From CAWFKW01 sp964568655 (GTDB taxonomy: Bacteria; Bacteroidota; Ignavibacteria; Tepidaquicellales; OLB5), in NCBI GenBank assembly GCA_964568655.1, contig CAZMRG010000025.1:1-33229 (forward strand): a stretch of 33,229 nucleotides of DNA, read 5' to 3'. The position numbers were made by a program, and so were the translations under genes. Each line of letters begins with the position of its first letter. The stretch's first letter is position 1. Below the pieces are notes generated by a model. The model was not told the DNA's origin. It saw nothing but the letters and a program-made list of their open reading frames with translations, and searched no databases. Below are positions 16,155-24,114 of this stretch, in pieces.

Positions 16155-16629
16155 GTTTTAAAATTTCGCGAAATTCTATCCTGCCTCTGTGAAGCCTGCT
16201 CTTTACCGTGCCAATTGGCCACTTGAGCTGTTGAGATATCTCTTTCAAAGAGTATTCTTCAAGATGGAATAAAACTATCACTTTCTTAAACTCTTCATTT
16301 ATTTTATCCATAAATTTTAATATCTCTTCCCTTGTAAGAATGCTCTCATTACAATTGTCGGGTATTTCCGGAAATTCTTCAACATGAACTTCGGTCATAT
16401 TTTTGTTCTTCCTGCAGTAGCTGAAGAAAGTATTTTTCATTATTGTATAAAGCCACGCCCTGCAATTGCTGCCTTCTTTGAAAGAACCGTAGAATTTGAA
16501 CGCCTTTGCATACGTTTCCTGCACCAGGTCCTCGGCATCCATCTGATTCTGCGTATATTTTTTTGCTATGTTTATAAAGTAACTATAGTGGATATATGCT
16601 TCGCTTGTGAAAGAATTTTCTTTTGCCAT
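16138..16629 (-). CDS. ECF-type RNA polymerase sigma factor
   Basis: A 163-residue sigma-70 family protein with only regions 2 and 4, the ECF layout. Region 2: YFINIAKKYTQNQMDAEDLVQETYAKAFKFY (residues about 17-47) followed by NCRAWLYTIMKNTFFSYCRK, the region 2.3-2.4 segment that melts and reads the -10. Region 4: EEFKKVIVLFHLEEYSLKEIS, then the recognition helix GTVKSRLHRGR. It should direct RNA polymerase to a small set of promoters, usually for envelope stress or secreted products. It is followed, with a 17-nt overlap, by a membrane protein gene. The upstream gap is AT-rich and carries no copy of the box promoter, so it does not appear to be part of that regulon. Confidence 0.9.
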   Translation of the reverse strand: MAKENSFTSEAYIHYSYFINIAKKYTQNQMDAEDLVQETYAKAFKFYGSFKEGSNCRAWLYTIMKNTFFSYCRKNKNMTEVHVEEFPEIPDNCNESILTREEILKFMDKINEEFKKVIVLFHLEEYSLKEISQQLKWPIGTVKSRLHRGRIEFREILKHVHVS

Positions 16630-16753
16630 TATATTTTGTTTGTTGAATTCAATTCGTTAAAAAATTATAAGAATTAATAATAAAATTACTAATGAGCCCG
16701 CGGCCGCCATAAAGCAAAAAAAATCCATTTCATCATCGTTGAGGGTAAAGAAA

Positions 16754-16775
16754 CCGGGCAAGTCTAACTTGCCGG
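16754..16775 (-). terminator. Probable terminator after the lmo0937-type gene
   Basis: CCGGCAAGT, TAG, ACTTGCCCGG on the minus strand: a 9-bp stem with one bulged base. It is followed by TTTCTTT and lies 25 nt past the stop at 16800. Confidence 0.6.
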
Positions 16776-16799
16776 ATGATTTGACCGACTCGTTCCTCA

Positions 16800-16949
16800 T
16801 CATAAAGCCGCTTTTCTGCCCGATACAAGCCTGATGATAAGTAAAATTACCGCGACGACTAAAAGTATATGAATAAATCCGCCCATTGAATAAGAGCTGA
16901 CCAGCCCGGTCAACCATAGTACTAATAAAATTATTATAACTGTCCACAT
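16800..16949 (-). CDS. lmo0937-type small membrane protein
   Basis: A 49-residue membrane peptide starting at ATG 16949-16947 and ending in TGA at 16802-16800. It reads MWTVIIILLVLWLTGL, VSSYSMGGFIHILLVVAVIL, LIIRLVSGRKAAL. Two hydrophobic segments are separated by SSYSMGGFIH, and the end is basic. This matches the lmo0937/DUF5670 family almost residue for residue (LWLLGLV...GGFIHILLV...). The sequence AAAGGTGAAAT just before the ATG is a good ribosome-binding site, unusual in this window. A longer frame covering the same DNA (16657-16956) has no sensible content and is a shadow. Family members are scattered among stress-related genes, and here the gene sits next to a YtxH gene. Its function is unknown. 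Confidence 0.85.
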   Translation of the reverse strand: MWTVIIILLVLWLTGLVSSYSMGGFIHILLVVAVILLIIRLVSGRKAAL

Positions 16950-17005
16950 ATTTCACCTTTTTGAAAACTTTTTAATTTGTAATTCCCGTTGATTAAGATT
17001 AGCGC

Positions 17006-17031
17006 CGCAGAGATAATTTCTTATCTCTGCG
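17006..17031 (-). terminator. Perfect 11-bp hairpin after the YtxH gene
   Basis: CGCAGAGATAA, loop TTTC, TTATCTCTGCG. It lies 78 nt past the YtxH stop and 57 nt upstream of the lmo0937-type gene. No T-run follows on the minus strand, so it may be a processing or attenuation structure rather than a terminator. Confidence 0.5.
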
Positions 17032-17108
17032 TCTGCTAATTGGACGTCTTAATGTTGCATTTGCGACAACATTATAGGAGAAAATCATTATTATACAGAT
17101 TGGATTTT

Positions 17109-17486
17109 TCACATTATATGACTGTTAGCGTTTTCCCTGAATGAATCAGTTTGGATATCTCCGGAATTTCTTTCATCATTGAATGCGTTAAAATCGGATT
17201 CTAAACGTTCTTTTACTTTTTTGGTTTTACCGGCGATCTTTTCGACTCCGTTATTAAAAAAATCATTAGCTCTGTCAATTGTATTCCCGGCTTTTTCTTT
17301 GGCTCCGTTCCACGTTTCGTAAGATTTGTTTCTGCCTTCTTCTATCAGTTCATTCGTTTTCCTGCTAATGTCATTTCTTAAATGTTTCCCTGATTTAGGG
17401 GCAAACATTAATGCTATAGCTCCGCCTACCGCGCCGCCTAACAGAAAGCTGGTAAAAAGTCCGCTTGTTTTTTTGAAAATCGTCAT
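17109..17486 (-). CDS. YtxH domain protein
   Basis: A 125-residue protein with one N-terminal membrane segment, SGLFTSFLLGGAVGGAIALMFAPKSGKHLRNDI (residues 8-40), which is the YtxH hallmark (GxxxGxxxAxLfAPkSGkelR). The long following region is charged and predicted as amphipathic helix or coiled coil (ELIEEGRNKSYETWNGAKEKAGNTIDRAN..., residues about 46-105). Family members are general-stress or desiccation-type proteins in other bacteria (YtxH of Bacillus is sigma-B dependent). It follows the T9SS protein gene at 17537 by 50 nt with no terminator visible between them. It is therefore probably expressed from promoter copy C as the second gene of that unit. Confidence 0.85.
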   Translation of the reverse strand: MTIFKKTSGLFTSFLLGGAVGGAIALMFAPKSGKHLRNDISRKTNELIEEGRNKSYETWNGAKEKAGNTIDRANDFFNNGVEKIAGKTKKVKERLESDFNAFNDERNSGDIQTDSFRENANSHIM

Positions 17487-17536
17487 TATCTTTTCCCTTG
17501 GATTTAGTGGTCGTTTGTTAAAAAGTTACTCTATAC

Positions 17537-19255
17537 TTATTTTATTAATATCATTTTCTTATCGGACTGGAAAGCTCCCGCATCCAGTCTGTAGAAATAC
17601 ACCCCGCTCGGGTAAGAACTTGCGTCCCACTCTATCATGTGATTTCCTGCGCTCTGTGTTTGGTTGACCAATACGTTCACTTCCCTGCCGATCGCATCAT
17701 AAACGCTTAACTTCACGTTTCCTGTCTGCGGAATCTGGTAAGAAATAACTGTCACCGGGTTGAATGGATTCGGATAGTTTTGCGCTAATGAATATTCATT
17801 TGGCGTTAACGTACCGTTATTTTCTATTGCAATCACTCCGGTTGTATTGAAACCTATTTCATATATATCAAAATTGCTTCCGCTTCGGTAATCCTGCCAG
17901 GCGACTATTGCTCCCAGGTTGCCGTTGCTTACTATCCTTGGGCTTTGCTGGTCATTTACTTCAGTACAAATCGCGTAACCTGTAGCCGCCCAGTTTATTG
18001 CTGCATTTGAAGCAATGCGCTGCGCGTAAATATCGGAATTGCCGGCGTTACGATGGTCTTCCCATGTAATATAAGCGCCGTTGTTACCGTCGCTGACAAG
18101 CTGAGATTTGATCTGGTCGCCGGAAGCTGTACATATAATAATTCCTGTCGCGGTCCATTGCACTGCGCCTGTTGAATTAACACGCTGCGCGTAAATATCG
18201 GCTGTCGTGCCGGTTCTGTAATCGGTCCATGAAATGATCGCGCCGCCCATTCCATCGCTTACGATCTTCGGATCTGTCTGGTCATAAGCTACATTGTTAT
18301 TCATTACAACGCCGTCGACTGTCCATACAATAGCGCCGCCCGGTCCTATTCTTTGCGCGTAAATATCAAAATTATTTGTGCTTCTGTAGTCGGTCCATGT
18401 AATTATAGCTCCTGCCGCCCCATCGGAGCAAATATCAGGTTTTAACTGGTCGGTAGCCATGGTGCAGGTTGCCACTCCGTTGGTTGTCCATTGCACTGCG
18501 CCTGCTGAGCCTATTCGCTGAGTATAAATATCGTAATTGCCTGCGCGGTTATCGGCCCATGTGACAAATGCCCCGCCGCTGCCATCGCTGACAATTCTCG
18601 GCCCGCGCTGAGAAGCCGCCTGGTTGCATATGGCAACGCCATTAGCCGTCCAAATCATAACTCCGCTCGGATTCACACGCTGTGCGTAAATATCCGCAAA
18701 GCCTATATTGCTGCGGTAATCCTGCCATGTGAGGATAGCGCCGCCCAAACCGTCGCTGATCATTGAAATAGTATCTTGTTCAAAAACAGATGTGCAGACC
18801 GGAACGCCGTTAAGCGTCCATTGTACAACTCCACTTGAATTTACTCTCTGTGCATATATATCGGCTGTAACGCTGCCGCGATATGACTGCCATGCAATAA
18901 TCGCGCCGCCCGTGCCATCGCTCACTATTATAGGATAGTAATTGCTATCCTGTGTACATATAGCGATGCCATCGGTCATCCATAACGCATTGCCGTCAGC
19001 ATTCATTCTTTGAGCATAAATCTCGTATTTGCCGCTGTGTTTATCCTGCCATGTAATAATTGCGCCGCCGCTGCCGTCTGTGGTCATTGCCGGACTTATC
19101 TGGTTATTTATGGCCATGCTTACCGGATTTCCCTGCGGCTGCGAGAAAATTGCCGAAGGGGTTAATAATGCCGCAATGAGTATTCCGGCGTAAAACCAGA
19201 ACAATTTTTTTGTAAAACTCTTATAATTTATTAATTTAGTATTCATTGCCGTCAT
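17537..19255 (-). CDS. T9SS-exported eight-repeat propeller protein, paralogue 1
   Basis: A 572-residue secreted protein. A signal peptide (FWFYAGILIAALLTPSAIFSQ) is followed by eight repeats of about 52 residues. Each carries a core like VSDGxGGAIITWxDYR, then DIYAQRVNSSGxxxW, then NGVxIC, which is a beta-propeller layout. The C-terminal part from about residue 488 is a T9SS type A sorting domain: SLAQNYPNPFNPVTVISYQIP up to SGVYFYRLDAGAFQSDKKMILIK. It is closely similar along its whole length to the gene at 19731-21440, including all eight repeats and the sorting domain, so the two arose by tandem duplication. Promoter copy C lies about 30 nt upstream of its start. It is probably a surface-attached or released structural or binding protein. 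No catalytic motif is visible. Confidence 0.85.
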   Translation of the reverse strand: MTAMNTKLINYKSFTKKLFWFYAGILIAALLTPSAIFSQPQGNPVSMAINNQISPAMTTDGSGGAIITWQDKHSGKYEIYAQRMNADGNALWMTDGIAICTQDSNYYPIIVSDGTGGAIIAWQSYRGSVTADIYAQRVNSSGVVQWTLNGVPVCTSVFEQDTISMISDGLGGAILTWQDYRSNIGFADIYAQRVNPSGVMIWTANGVAICNQAASQRGPRIVSDGSGGAFVTWADNRAGNYDIYTQRIGSAGAVQWTTNGVATCTMATDQLKPDICSDGAAGAIITWTDYRSTNNFDIYAQRIGPGGAIVWTVDGVVMNNNVAYDQTDPKIVSDGMGGAIISWTDYRTGTTADIYAQRVNSTGAVQWTATGIIICTASGDQIKSQLVSDGNNGAYITWEDHRNAGNSDIYAQRIASNAAINWAATGYAICTEVNDQQSPRIVSNGNLGAIVAWQDYRSGSNFDIYEIGFNTTGVIAIENNGTLTPNEYSLAQNYPNPFNPVTVISYQIPQTGNVKLSVYDAIGREVNVLVNQTQSAGNHMIEWDASSYPSGVYFYRLDAGAFQSDKKMILIK

Positions 19256-19286
19256 ATTTTAAAACAAATTTCCAAAACTCGTAAGG

Positions 19287-19353
19287 CTAAACTACAAATA
19301 GATAGCCCCTAAGTCAATTAAACAAAAGGATGAAAAAGGAACTACATCCTTTG
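19287..19353 (-). promoter_or_regulatory. Conserved box promoter, copy C (T9SS paralogue 1 and YtxH)
   Basis: Read on the minus strand: CAAAGGATGTAGTTCC then TTTTTCATCC (ends 19328), 10 nt, TTG (19317-19315), 20 nt, TAGTTTAG (19294-19287). It begins 11 nt past the DUF5661 stop. In this copy the box is flanked by an extended inverted repeat, CAAAGGATG with CATCCTTTTG. Confidence 0.8.
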
Positions 19354-19363
19354 ATTGAGAAAC

Positions 19364-19672
19364 CTACTTTTCGCTTGATTTTGGCTGGTTTTCTTTGTTA
19401 TTCCAAAATGCTTCCGCTTCATTTTCCATTTTTTGCAGGCGGTCATAGTAGTCCGGGAATTCTTTCAAATGAGCCAGAGCTATTTTTCCGGTCATGATCA
19501 GGTCGTCGTTCGTAATATTTGTTGAAGGGTCAACTATTCCATGTTCAAGCTCAACCTCAAGCCCCATTTTGAATTGTTCAGGGCTGTATTTTACCCAGTA
19601 AATTCCCAGCTGTTCGCCGATCCATTTAGCTTCTTCCAGTGAAAAAAATTTTCCCATTTTAAGATCTCCCAT
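19364..19672 (-). CDS. DUF5661 family protein
   Basis: A 102-residue soluble protein of the DUF5661 family: FFSLEEAKWIGEQLGIYWVKYSPEQFKMGLEVELEHGIVDPSTNIT, then TGKIALAHLKEFPDYYDRLQKMENEAE. The phrases MxxELEHG, NIT(N)DD and TGKIALAHLxEfPDYY are the family signature. The acidic and His residues suggest a possible metal or nucleotide site, but nothing is established. The first ATG (19672) is used; one five codons later (MGKFF) is equally likely. It sits between the two tandem T9SS paralogues on the same strand. It has no obvious promoter of its own, only a hairpin upstream, so it may be expressed by read-through from the gene at 21440. Confidence 0.8.
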   Translation of the reverse strand: MGDLKMGKFFSLEEAKWIGEQLGIYWVKYSPEQFKMGLEVELEHGIVDPSTNITNDDLIMTGKIALAHLKEFPDYYDRLQKMENEAEAFWNNKENQPKSSEK

Positions 19673-19686
19673 AGTATTGTTAATAT

Positions 19687-19713
19687 AGTTATCCCGAAAA
19701 AATCGGGATAACT
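19687..19713 (-). terminator. Hairpin after T9SS paralogue 2
   Basis: AGTTATCCCGA and TCGGGATAACT form a perfect 11-bp stem with a 5-nt A loop, 18 nt past the stop at 19731. The T-tract is weak in the minus direction, so termination may be partial and allow read-through to the DUF5661 gene. Confidence 0.55.
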
Positions 19714-19730
19714 TATGATAGTTTTAAGAT

Positions 19731-21440
19731 TTATTTGATCAAAATCATTTTTTTAGTCGATACAAAAGCGCCTGCGTCAATGCGGTAGAAATATACTCCG
19801 CTCGGAAAAGCGCTTGCATCCCATTCAATTTTATGAGCGCCGGCATTTTGCACGCCGTTTACCAATACGTTCACTTCCCGTCCCAGATCGTCGTATATAC
19901 TTAACTTTACATTTCCTGCTTCGGGGATCTGGTAGTTTATAACCGTTGCGGGATTAAACGGATTTGGATAATTCTGTGAAAGTGTGAATTCATTTGGCAT
20001 TGTCGTTCCGTTATTCTCAACTGCCACCATTCCTGTTGTATTAAATCCCACTTCATAAACATCAAAATTATTTCCGCTGCGATAGTCCTGCCAAACAATT
20101 ATTGCGCCAAGATTGCCATTGCTGACTATCATTGGACTTAATTGGTCAAACCCGGCAGTACAGATCGCAAAACCGGTTGCTGCCCAGTTTATTGCCGCAT
20201 TTGACGCTATTCGCTGAGCATAAATATCAGAATTACCTGCATTGCGGTGATCTTCCCATGTAATATAAGCTCCGTTGTTGCCATCGCTTACGATTTGTGA
20301 TTTGATCTGGTCGCCGGCAGATGTGCATATAATTACGCCGGTCGCGGTCCACTGAACAGCGCCAGTAGAATTTACACGCTGTGCATAAATATCGGCTGTT
20401 GTGCCTGTTCTGAAATCGGTCCATGATATAATTGCGCCGCCCATTCCATCGCTTACAATCTTTGGGTCAATCTGGTCGTATGCAACATTGTTATTCATAA
20501 CTACGCCGTCTACCGCCCATACGATAGCGCCGCCGGGACCTATCCTTTGTGCGTAGATGTTAAAATCTGTTGTGCTTCGGTAATCATACCATGTAATTAT
20601 TGCTCCGCTTGCTCCATCGCTGCAAATATCAGGCTTCAATTGATTTGTCGCCATTGTACATGTTGCAACGCCGTTAGTTGTCCATTGCACGGCGCCGGCC
20701 GAACCAATACGCTGCGTATAGATGTCAAAATTTCCGGCGCGGTTATCATACCATGTAATAAATGCTCCGCCGCTGCCGTCGCTTACAAGTTTAGGCCCCA
20801 GTTGTGCGGCTGCCTGGTTGCAAATATTAACTCCGTTTGCAGTCCAAATCATAGCGCCGCTCGAATTTACGCGCTGTGCATAAATATCTGCAAAGCCGTT
20901 ATTACTGCGATAATCCTGCCATGTTAAAATAGCTCCGCCCAATCCGTCTGCAATCATTGAAATAGTATCCTGTTCAAAAACTACAACTGATACCGGAACC
21001 CCGTTTAGCGTCCACTGAATTACGCCGCTTGAATTAACGCGCTGCGCGTAAATGTCGGCTGTTACGCTGCCGCGATAAGACTGCCACGCGATTATGGCGC
21101 CGCCGCTGCCATCGCTTACAATGACAGGACAATAATTACTGTCCTGAACGCAGATAGGAACGCCGTTGGTAGTCCACATCGCATTGCCCGATATATTCAT
21201 TCTTTGAGCGAAGATTTCGCATTTGCCGTTGTGCTTATCCTGCCACGTAATAATTGTACCGCCGCTGCCGTCTGTGGTCATCATTGGATTAACCTGGTTA
21301 TTTACGGCAATACTAACCGGGTTACCCTGAAATTGCGAAAAAACTGCAACAGGTATAATTAAAGCTAATGCCAGCATGAAACTGAGCAAACGCACTATTC
21401 GGCTTCTAAAATCTATTGAATTTGTTGATATTGCCTTCAT
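19731..21440 (-). CDS. T9SS-exported eight-repeat propeller protein, paralogue 2
   Basis: A 569-residue secreted protein built like the gene at 17537-19255. It has a signal peptide (LSFMLALALIIPVAVFSQ), eight blades with the SDGxGGAIITWxDYR / DIYAQRVNSSG / NGVxIC pattern, and a T9SS sorting domain with QNYPNPFNPATVINYQIP and the end SGVYFYRIDAGAFVSTKKMILIK. Whole stretches of repeats 4-7 are identical in the two proteins, while the signal peptide and sorting domain have drifted more. Promoter copy D lies about 40 nt upstream. The duplicated unit therefore includes both the gene and its promoter. The stop is followed by a hairpin. Role probably surface-exposed; ligand unknown. Confidence 0.85.
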   Translation of the reverse strand: MKAISTNSIDFRSRIVRLLSFMLALALIIPVAVFSQFQGNPVSIAVNNQVNPMMTTDGSGGTIITWQDKHNGKCEIFAQRMNISGNAMWTTNGVPICVQDSNYCPVIVSDGSGGAIIAWQSYRGSVTADIYAQRVNSSGVIQWTLNGVPVSVVVFEQDTISMIADGLGGAILTWQDYRSNNGFADIYAQRVNSSGAMIWTANGVNICNQAAAQLGPKLVSDGSGGAFITWYDNRAGNFDIYTQRIGSAGAVQWTTNGVATCTMATNQLKPDICSDGASGAIITWYDYRSTTDFNIYAQRIGPGGAIVWAVDGVVMNNNVAYDQIDPKIVSDGMGGAIISWTDFRTGTTADIYAQRVNSTGAVQWTATGVIICTSAGDQIKSQIVSDGNNGAYITWEDHRNAGNSDIYAQRIASNAAINWAATGFAICTAGFDQLSPMIVSNGNLGAIIVWQDYRSGNNFDVYEVGFNTTGMVAVENNGTTMPNEFTLSQNYPNPFNPATVINYQIPEAGNVKLSIYDDLGREVNVLVNGVQNAGAHKIEWDASAFPSGVYFYRIDAGAFVSTKKMILIK

Positions 21441-21480
21441 TTGTTTGTTAATTTGAATTAGGTGAAAAATTTCGCCAACA

Positions 21481-21546
21481 GTAAGCTAACCAGAGTTTCA
21501 GTCTTTGTCAATTGAGCAAAGGGATGAAAGAAGAACTACACCTCCT
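21481..21546 (-). promoter_or_regulatory. Conserved box promoter, copy D (T9SS paralogue 2)
   Basis: Read on the minus strand: CAGGAGGTGTAGTTC then TTCTTTCATCC (ends 21522), 10 nt, TTG (21511-21509), 20 nt, TAGCTTAC (21488-21481). The T-tract of the box has one C, otherwise it is as in copies A and C. Confidence 0.75.
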
Positions 21547-21591
21547 GAACGAGGGATTAAAAATGTGATTTGTCTCCGGGGGGAAATAAAA

Positions 21592-21619
21592 AAGTTATCC
21601 CGCGTAAACAGGATAACTT
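21592..21619 (-). terminator. Intrinsic terminator after the NBR1-Ig gene
   Basis: AAGTTATCC, a 10-nt loop, then GGATAACTT: a perfect 9-bp stem. T-rich tracts follow on both strands (TTTTTTATTT on the minus strand). The stem is nearly the same sequence as the hairpin at 19687-19713. Confidence 0.75.
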
Positions 21620-21654
21620 ATTATATTTTTTTCTAGGAGTTCCTGTCAGTGATA

Positions 21655-22479
21655 TTAATCCACATGCACAATTACATTGGTGGAAGGTTCGCCAAAGAAT
21701 GTATTATCTTTTACGACCTGGCACTGAAAATTATAATACCCGTCTTTATCAGGCGCAGTCACTTTAAAACTAAAAGTGACATTTGATCCTGAATATACCG
21801 CGCTTGAAAGCTCAACATTAGCAACCGACCAGTTTCCTGTATTATCTGCGCCTTTAGTTGATACCTTTAGCCTGTTTTCGCCGGGGTTCCATGTTGATGT
21901 TCCGGAGTTTTTCATGATAACTACTACGTCGTAAGTCCTGCCCGCATCCATACTAACCGGTACATCCTGAGAAACAAAAACAGAATTATTGCTTATTGCA
22001 TCTGATATAACCGGAGGAGTTGGTCCTGAAACTCTTATCGGAACAGTTGCGCTGGGTTCGCCAAAAAATGCGTTTCCGTCAGCCATCTGCCATTGCATAT
22101 TGTAACTTCCTTCAACCGGGGCTATAAGCGTGAAATTAAATACTATTTCGTTACCCGGGCTGACAGTTGAATTCACATCAACTGAACTGATTGCCCAGGT
22201 CTTTGACGTTGATTCTGAAACATTCATAAGTTTTAGACTATAGCTTCCCTGTTTCCAAACGCTGTTACCGGTGTTCTTCATTGTTACCGAAACGCCGTAA
22301 GTCTGGCCTGGGATCATTTCACCCGGAGTAGACTGGGACAAGTACTTTGAATTATCATATGTATCAGATACCCTGCCGCCATCTCTTACTTTTGTGCCTC
22401 GTGATTGTGAATAAATACTGGCTGTGAGCGTAAGGCACAGCGCTAATAATATTAGAGTGATTGATTTTACTTTTTTCAT
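21655..22479 (-). CDS. Secreted protein with two NBR1-type Ig-like domains
   Basis: A 274-residue exported protein with a signal peptide (MKKVKSITLILLALCLTLTASIYSQS). Two Ig-like domains follow, near residues 48-150 and 165-274. Each has the NBR1-Ig signature: MxPGQTYGVSVTMKNTGNSVWKQG or MDAGRTYDVVVIMKNSGTSTWNPGE, then a VSPGNEIVFNFTLIAP-type strand, then YNMQWQMADGNAFFGEP or YYNFQCQVVKDNTFFGEP. In bacteria such domains occur in extracellular proteins, often joined to glycosidases or proteases. Here there is no catalytic part and no T9SS sorting domain, so it is probably periplasmic or released. Monocistronic: promoter copy E is about 34 nt upstream and a strong terminator is downstream. Confidence 0.85.
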   Translation of the reverse strand: MKKVKSITLILLALCLTLTASIYSQSRGTKVRDGGRVSDTYDNSKYLSQSTPGEMIPGQTYGVSVTMKNTGNSVWKQGSYSLKLMNVSESTSKTWAISSVDVNSTVSPGNEIVFNFTLIAPVEGSYNMQWQMADGNAFFGEPSATVPIRVSGPTPPVISDAISNNSVFVSQDVPVSMDAGRTYDVVVIMKNSGTSTWNPGENRLKVSTKGADNTGNWSVANVELSSAVYSGSNVTFSFKVTAPDKDGYYNFQCQVVKDNTFFGEPSTNVIVHVD

Positions 22480-22512
22480 ATCTTTGCTTTCGTTTAGTTT
22501 TTCCGATTACTA

Positions 22513-22576
22513 CTAAACTACACCGTGATTGAAGAATAGGCAATGGGGCAAGAGGATGAAAAAGGGACTACACCTT
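22513..22576 (-). promoter_or_regulatory. Conserved box promoter, copy E (NBR1-Ig gene)
   Basis: Read on the minus strand: AAGGTGTAGTCCC then TTTTTCATCC (ends 22554), 10 nt, TTG (22543-22541), 20 nt, TAGTTTAG (22520-22513). Same spacing as copies A-D. Confidence 0.78.
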
Positions 22577-22629
22577 AGTGGCTAGGTATACAATTTTGAG
22601 CAAAGCTGAATAGCCTATTTGAGGTTATC

Positions 22630-24114
22630 TTATTCGCTGTCTTTCTCCAGCAATACGGTCCGGTAATGGTAGCCGTATATTGATTGCGTTACCGCCTCGG
22701 AAATCAGTTTTGGTTTATGCAGAAGGGTCCAGAATATCATTTTCCAGAAATACAGCCTCCCCTTTTCACGGGCGCCCATTAACCAAAAAGATCTTGAAAT
22801 AGCGCTAACCTGAAGGCTAAGCGGCAGCTTTGAACCCGTGGAAAATTCTTTATATTCGTTCAGGTATGTAATGATCCTGCTGTAATAATTTTTAGGAGTG
22901 TAAATGGTGTGAAGAACTTTTTTATATCCGTCTATTAATATATCTTTATTTATTACAGGTATGAAATTCAGCGTGGAATCGGTATTGTTTCCTGAAGCGC
23001 CATTTAATATCCGGCCTGCCTTTTTTAACTTTTTATATAATTCGGTCATAGGCAGGGCGTGCAGCAAGCCAACCATAGCCGTAACAATTCCGCTCTTTTG
23101 AATGAACTCTATCATTCTTTCAAATGTGCCGGGCGTATCGGTATCAAAACCTATTATGAATCCGCCTTTCACTTCCAAACCGTTGCGCTGAAGAAATTTC
23201 ACTTTTTCAGCAAGGTCTTTTCCGGTATTCTGATATTTTCCGCAGGACTTCAACGATTCCTCTTCCGGTGTTTCTATTCCTACAAATATTCCGGAAAAAT
23301 TCGTTTCCTTCAACAGGTTGATTATTTCAATATCGTCAGCGACCGTTATTGACGCTTCAGTTGAAAAAACAAACGGCCTTTTATTTTTTTTCATCCAAAG
23401 CGATACTTCCTTAAGTATAAGTTTCACTTTCTTTCTGTTGCCGATAAAATTATCGTCTACTATAAATACGCTGCCGCGCCAACCAGTTTCATATATCGCG
23501 TCCAGTTCTGCTATAACCTGGGCAGTTGTTTTAACCCTCGGAACGCGCCCGTTCATTATAATTATATCGCAAAATTCGCACATATACGGGCATCCGCGCG
23601 TTACCTGGATTGACATTGATGCATAATCGTTTGTATTTATCAGGGACCAGTCAGGTACAGGCGTTTTCGTAATATCCGGCCTTTCCCCCGATCTATAGAC
23701 GCGTTTAACTTTGCCGTTTTCGAAATCTTTCAGAAACATCGGAATCGTTATCTCACCTTCATTTAATACAAAACAATCTACCGCCGGGAAATCTTTATAT
23801 AACGCTGAGAATAACGGCCCGCCGGCGACTAAAAATTTACCAAAACTTTTAACTCTTTTTATTATTTCTTCGGCAGGTTTTTTTTGAACTATCATAGCGC
23901 TGATAAAAACCGCATCGGCGTTTAATATATCTTCGTCTTTAAGCGCGCTTACATTTAAGTCAATTAATTTTTTTTTCCATGAATTTGGAAGCAGGGAAGA
24001 TACCGTTAACAATCCCAAAGGAGGAAGAGAAGCTTTTTTATGAATGAACGAAAGAGCATGTTTGTAACTCCAGAATGTATCGGGGCATTCGGGATAAATG
24101 AGTAATGCCTTCAT
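22630..24114 (-). CDS. B12-binding radical SAM protein with DUF4070 domain
   Basis: A 494-residue enzyme. The N-terminal cobalamin-binding Rossmann-type domain (residues about 1-150; MKALLIYPECPDTFW, LIDLNV, FLVAGGPLFSALY) is followed by a radical SAM TIM barrel. Its cluster ligands lie in VTRGCPYMCEFCD (Cys175, Cys179, Cys182), with GIETPEEESL and VKGGFIIGFDTDT further on. The last about 130 residues match DUF4070 (YYSRIITYLNEY..., WRxx-like basic end). This layout is shared with a broad group including hopanoid C-2 methylase HpnP-type and other methyl- or rearrangement-catalysing proteins; there is no hopanoid gene nearby, so the substrate is unknown. Promoter copy F lies about 270 nt upstream, implying a long leader. 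Monocistronic. Confidence 0.85.
   Translation of the reverse strand: MKALLIYPECPDTFWSYKHALSFIHKKASLPPLGLLTVSSLLPNSWKKKLIDLNVSALKDEDILNADAVFISAMIVQKKPAEEIIKRVKSFGKFLVAGGPLFSALYKDFPAVDCFVLNEGEITIPMFLKDFENGKVKRVYRSGERPDITKTPVPDWSLINTNDYASMSIQVTRGCPYMCEFCDIIIMNGRVPRVKTTAQVIAELDAIYETGWRGSVFIVDDNFIGNRKKVKLILKEVSLWMKKNKRPFVFSTEASITVADDIEIINLLKETNFSGIFVGIETPEEESLKSCGKYQNTGKDLAEKVKFLQRNGLEVKGGFIIGFDTDTPGTFERMIEFIQKSGIVTAMVGLLHALPMTELYKKLKKAGRILNGASGNNTDSTLNFIPVINKDILIDGYKKVLHTIYTPKNYYSRIITYLNEYKEFSTGSKLPLSLQVSAISRSFWLMGAREKGRLYFWKMIFWTLLHKPKLISEAVTQSIYGYHYRTVLLEKDSE

Noticed and set aside
16657..16956. 99-residue minus-strand frame ending in a hydrophobic tail
   Set aside because: It overlaps the lmo0937-type gene in another frame and has no family-like sequence; its hydrophobic end falls in non-coding DNA past the true stop and the hairpin.
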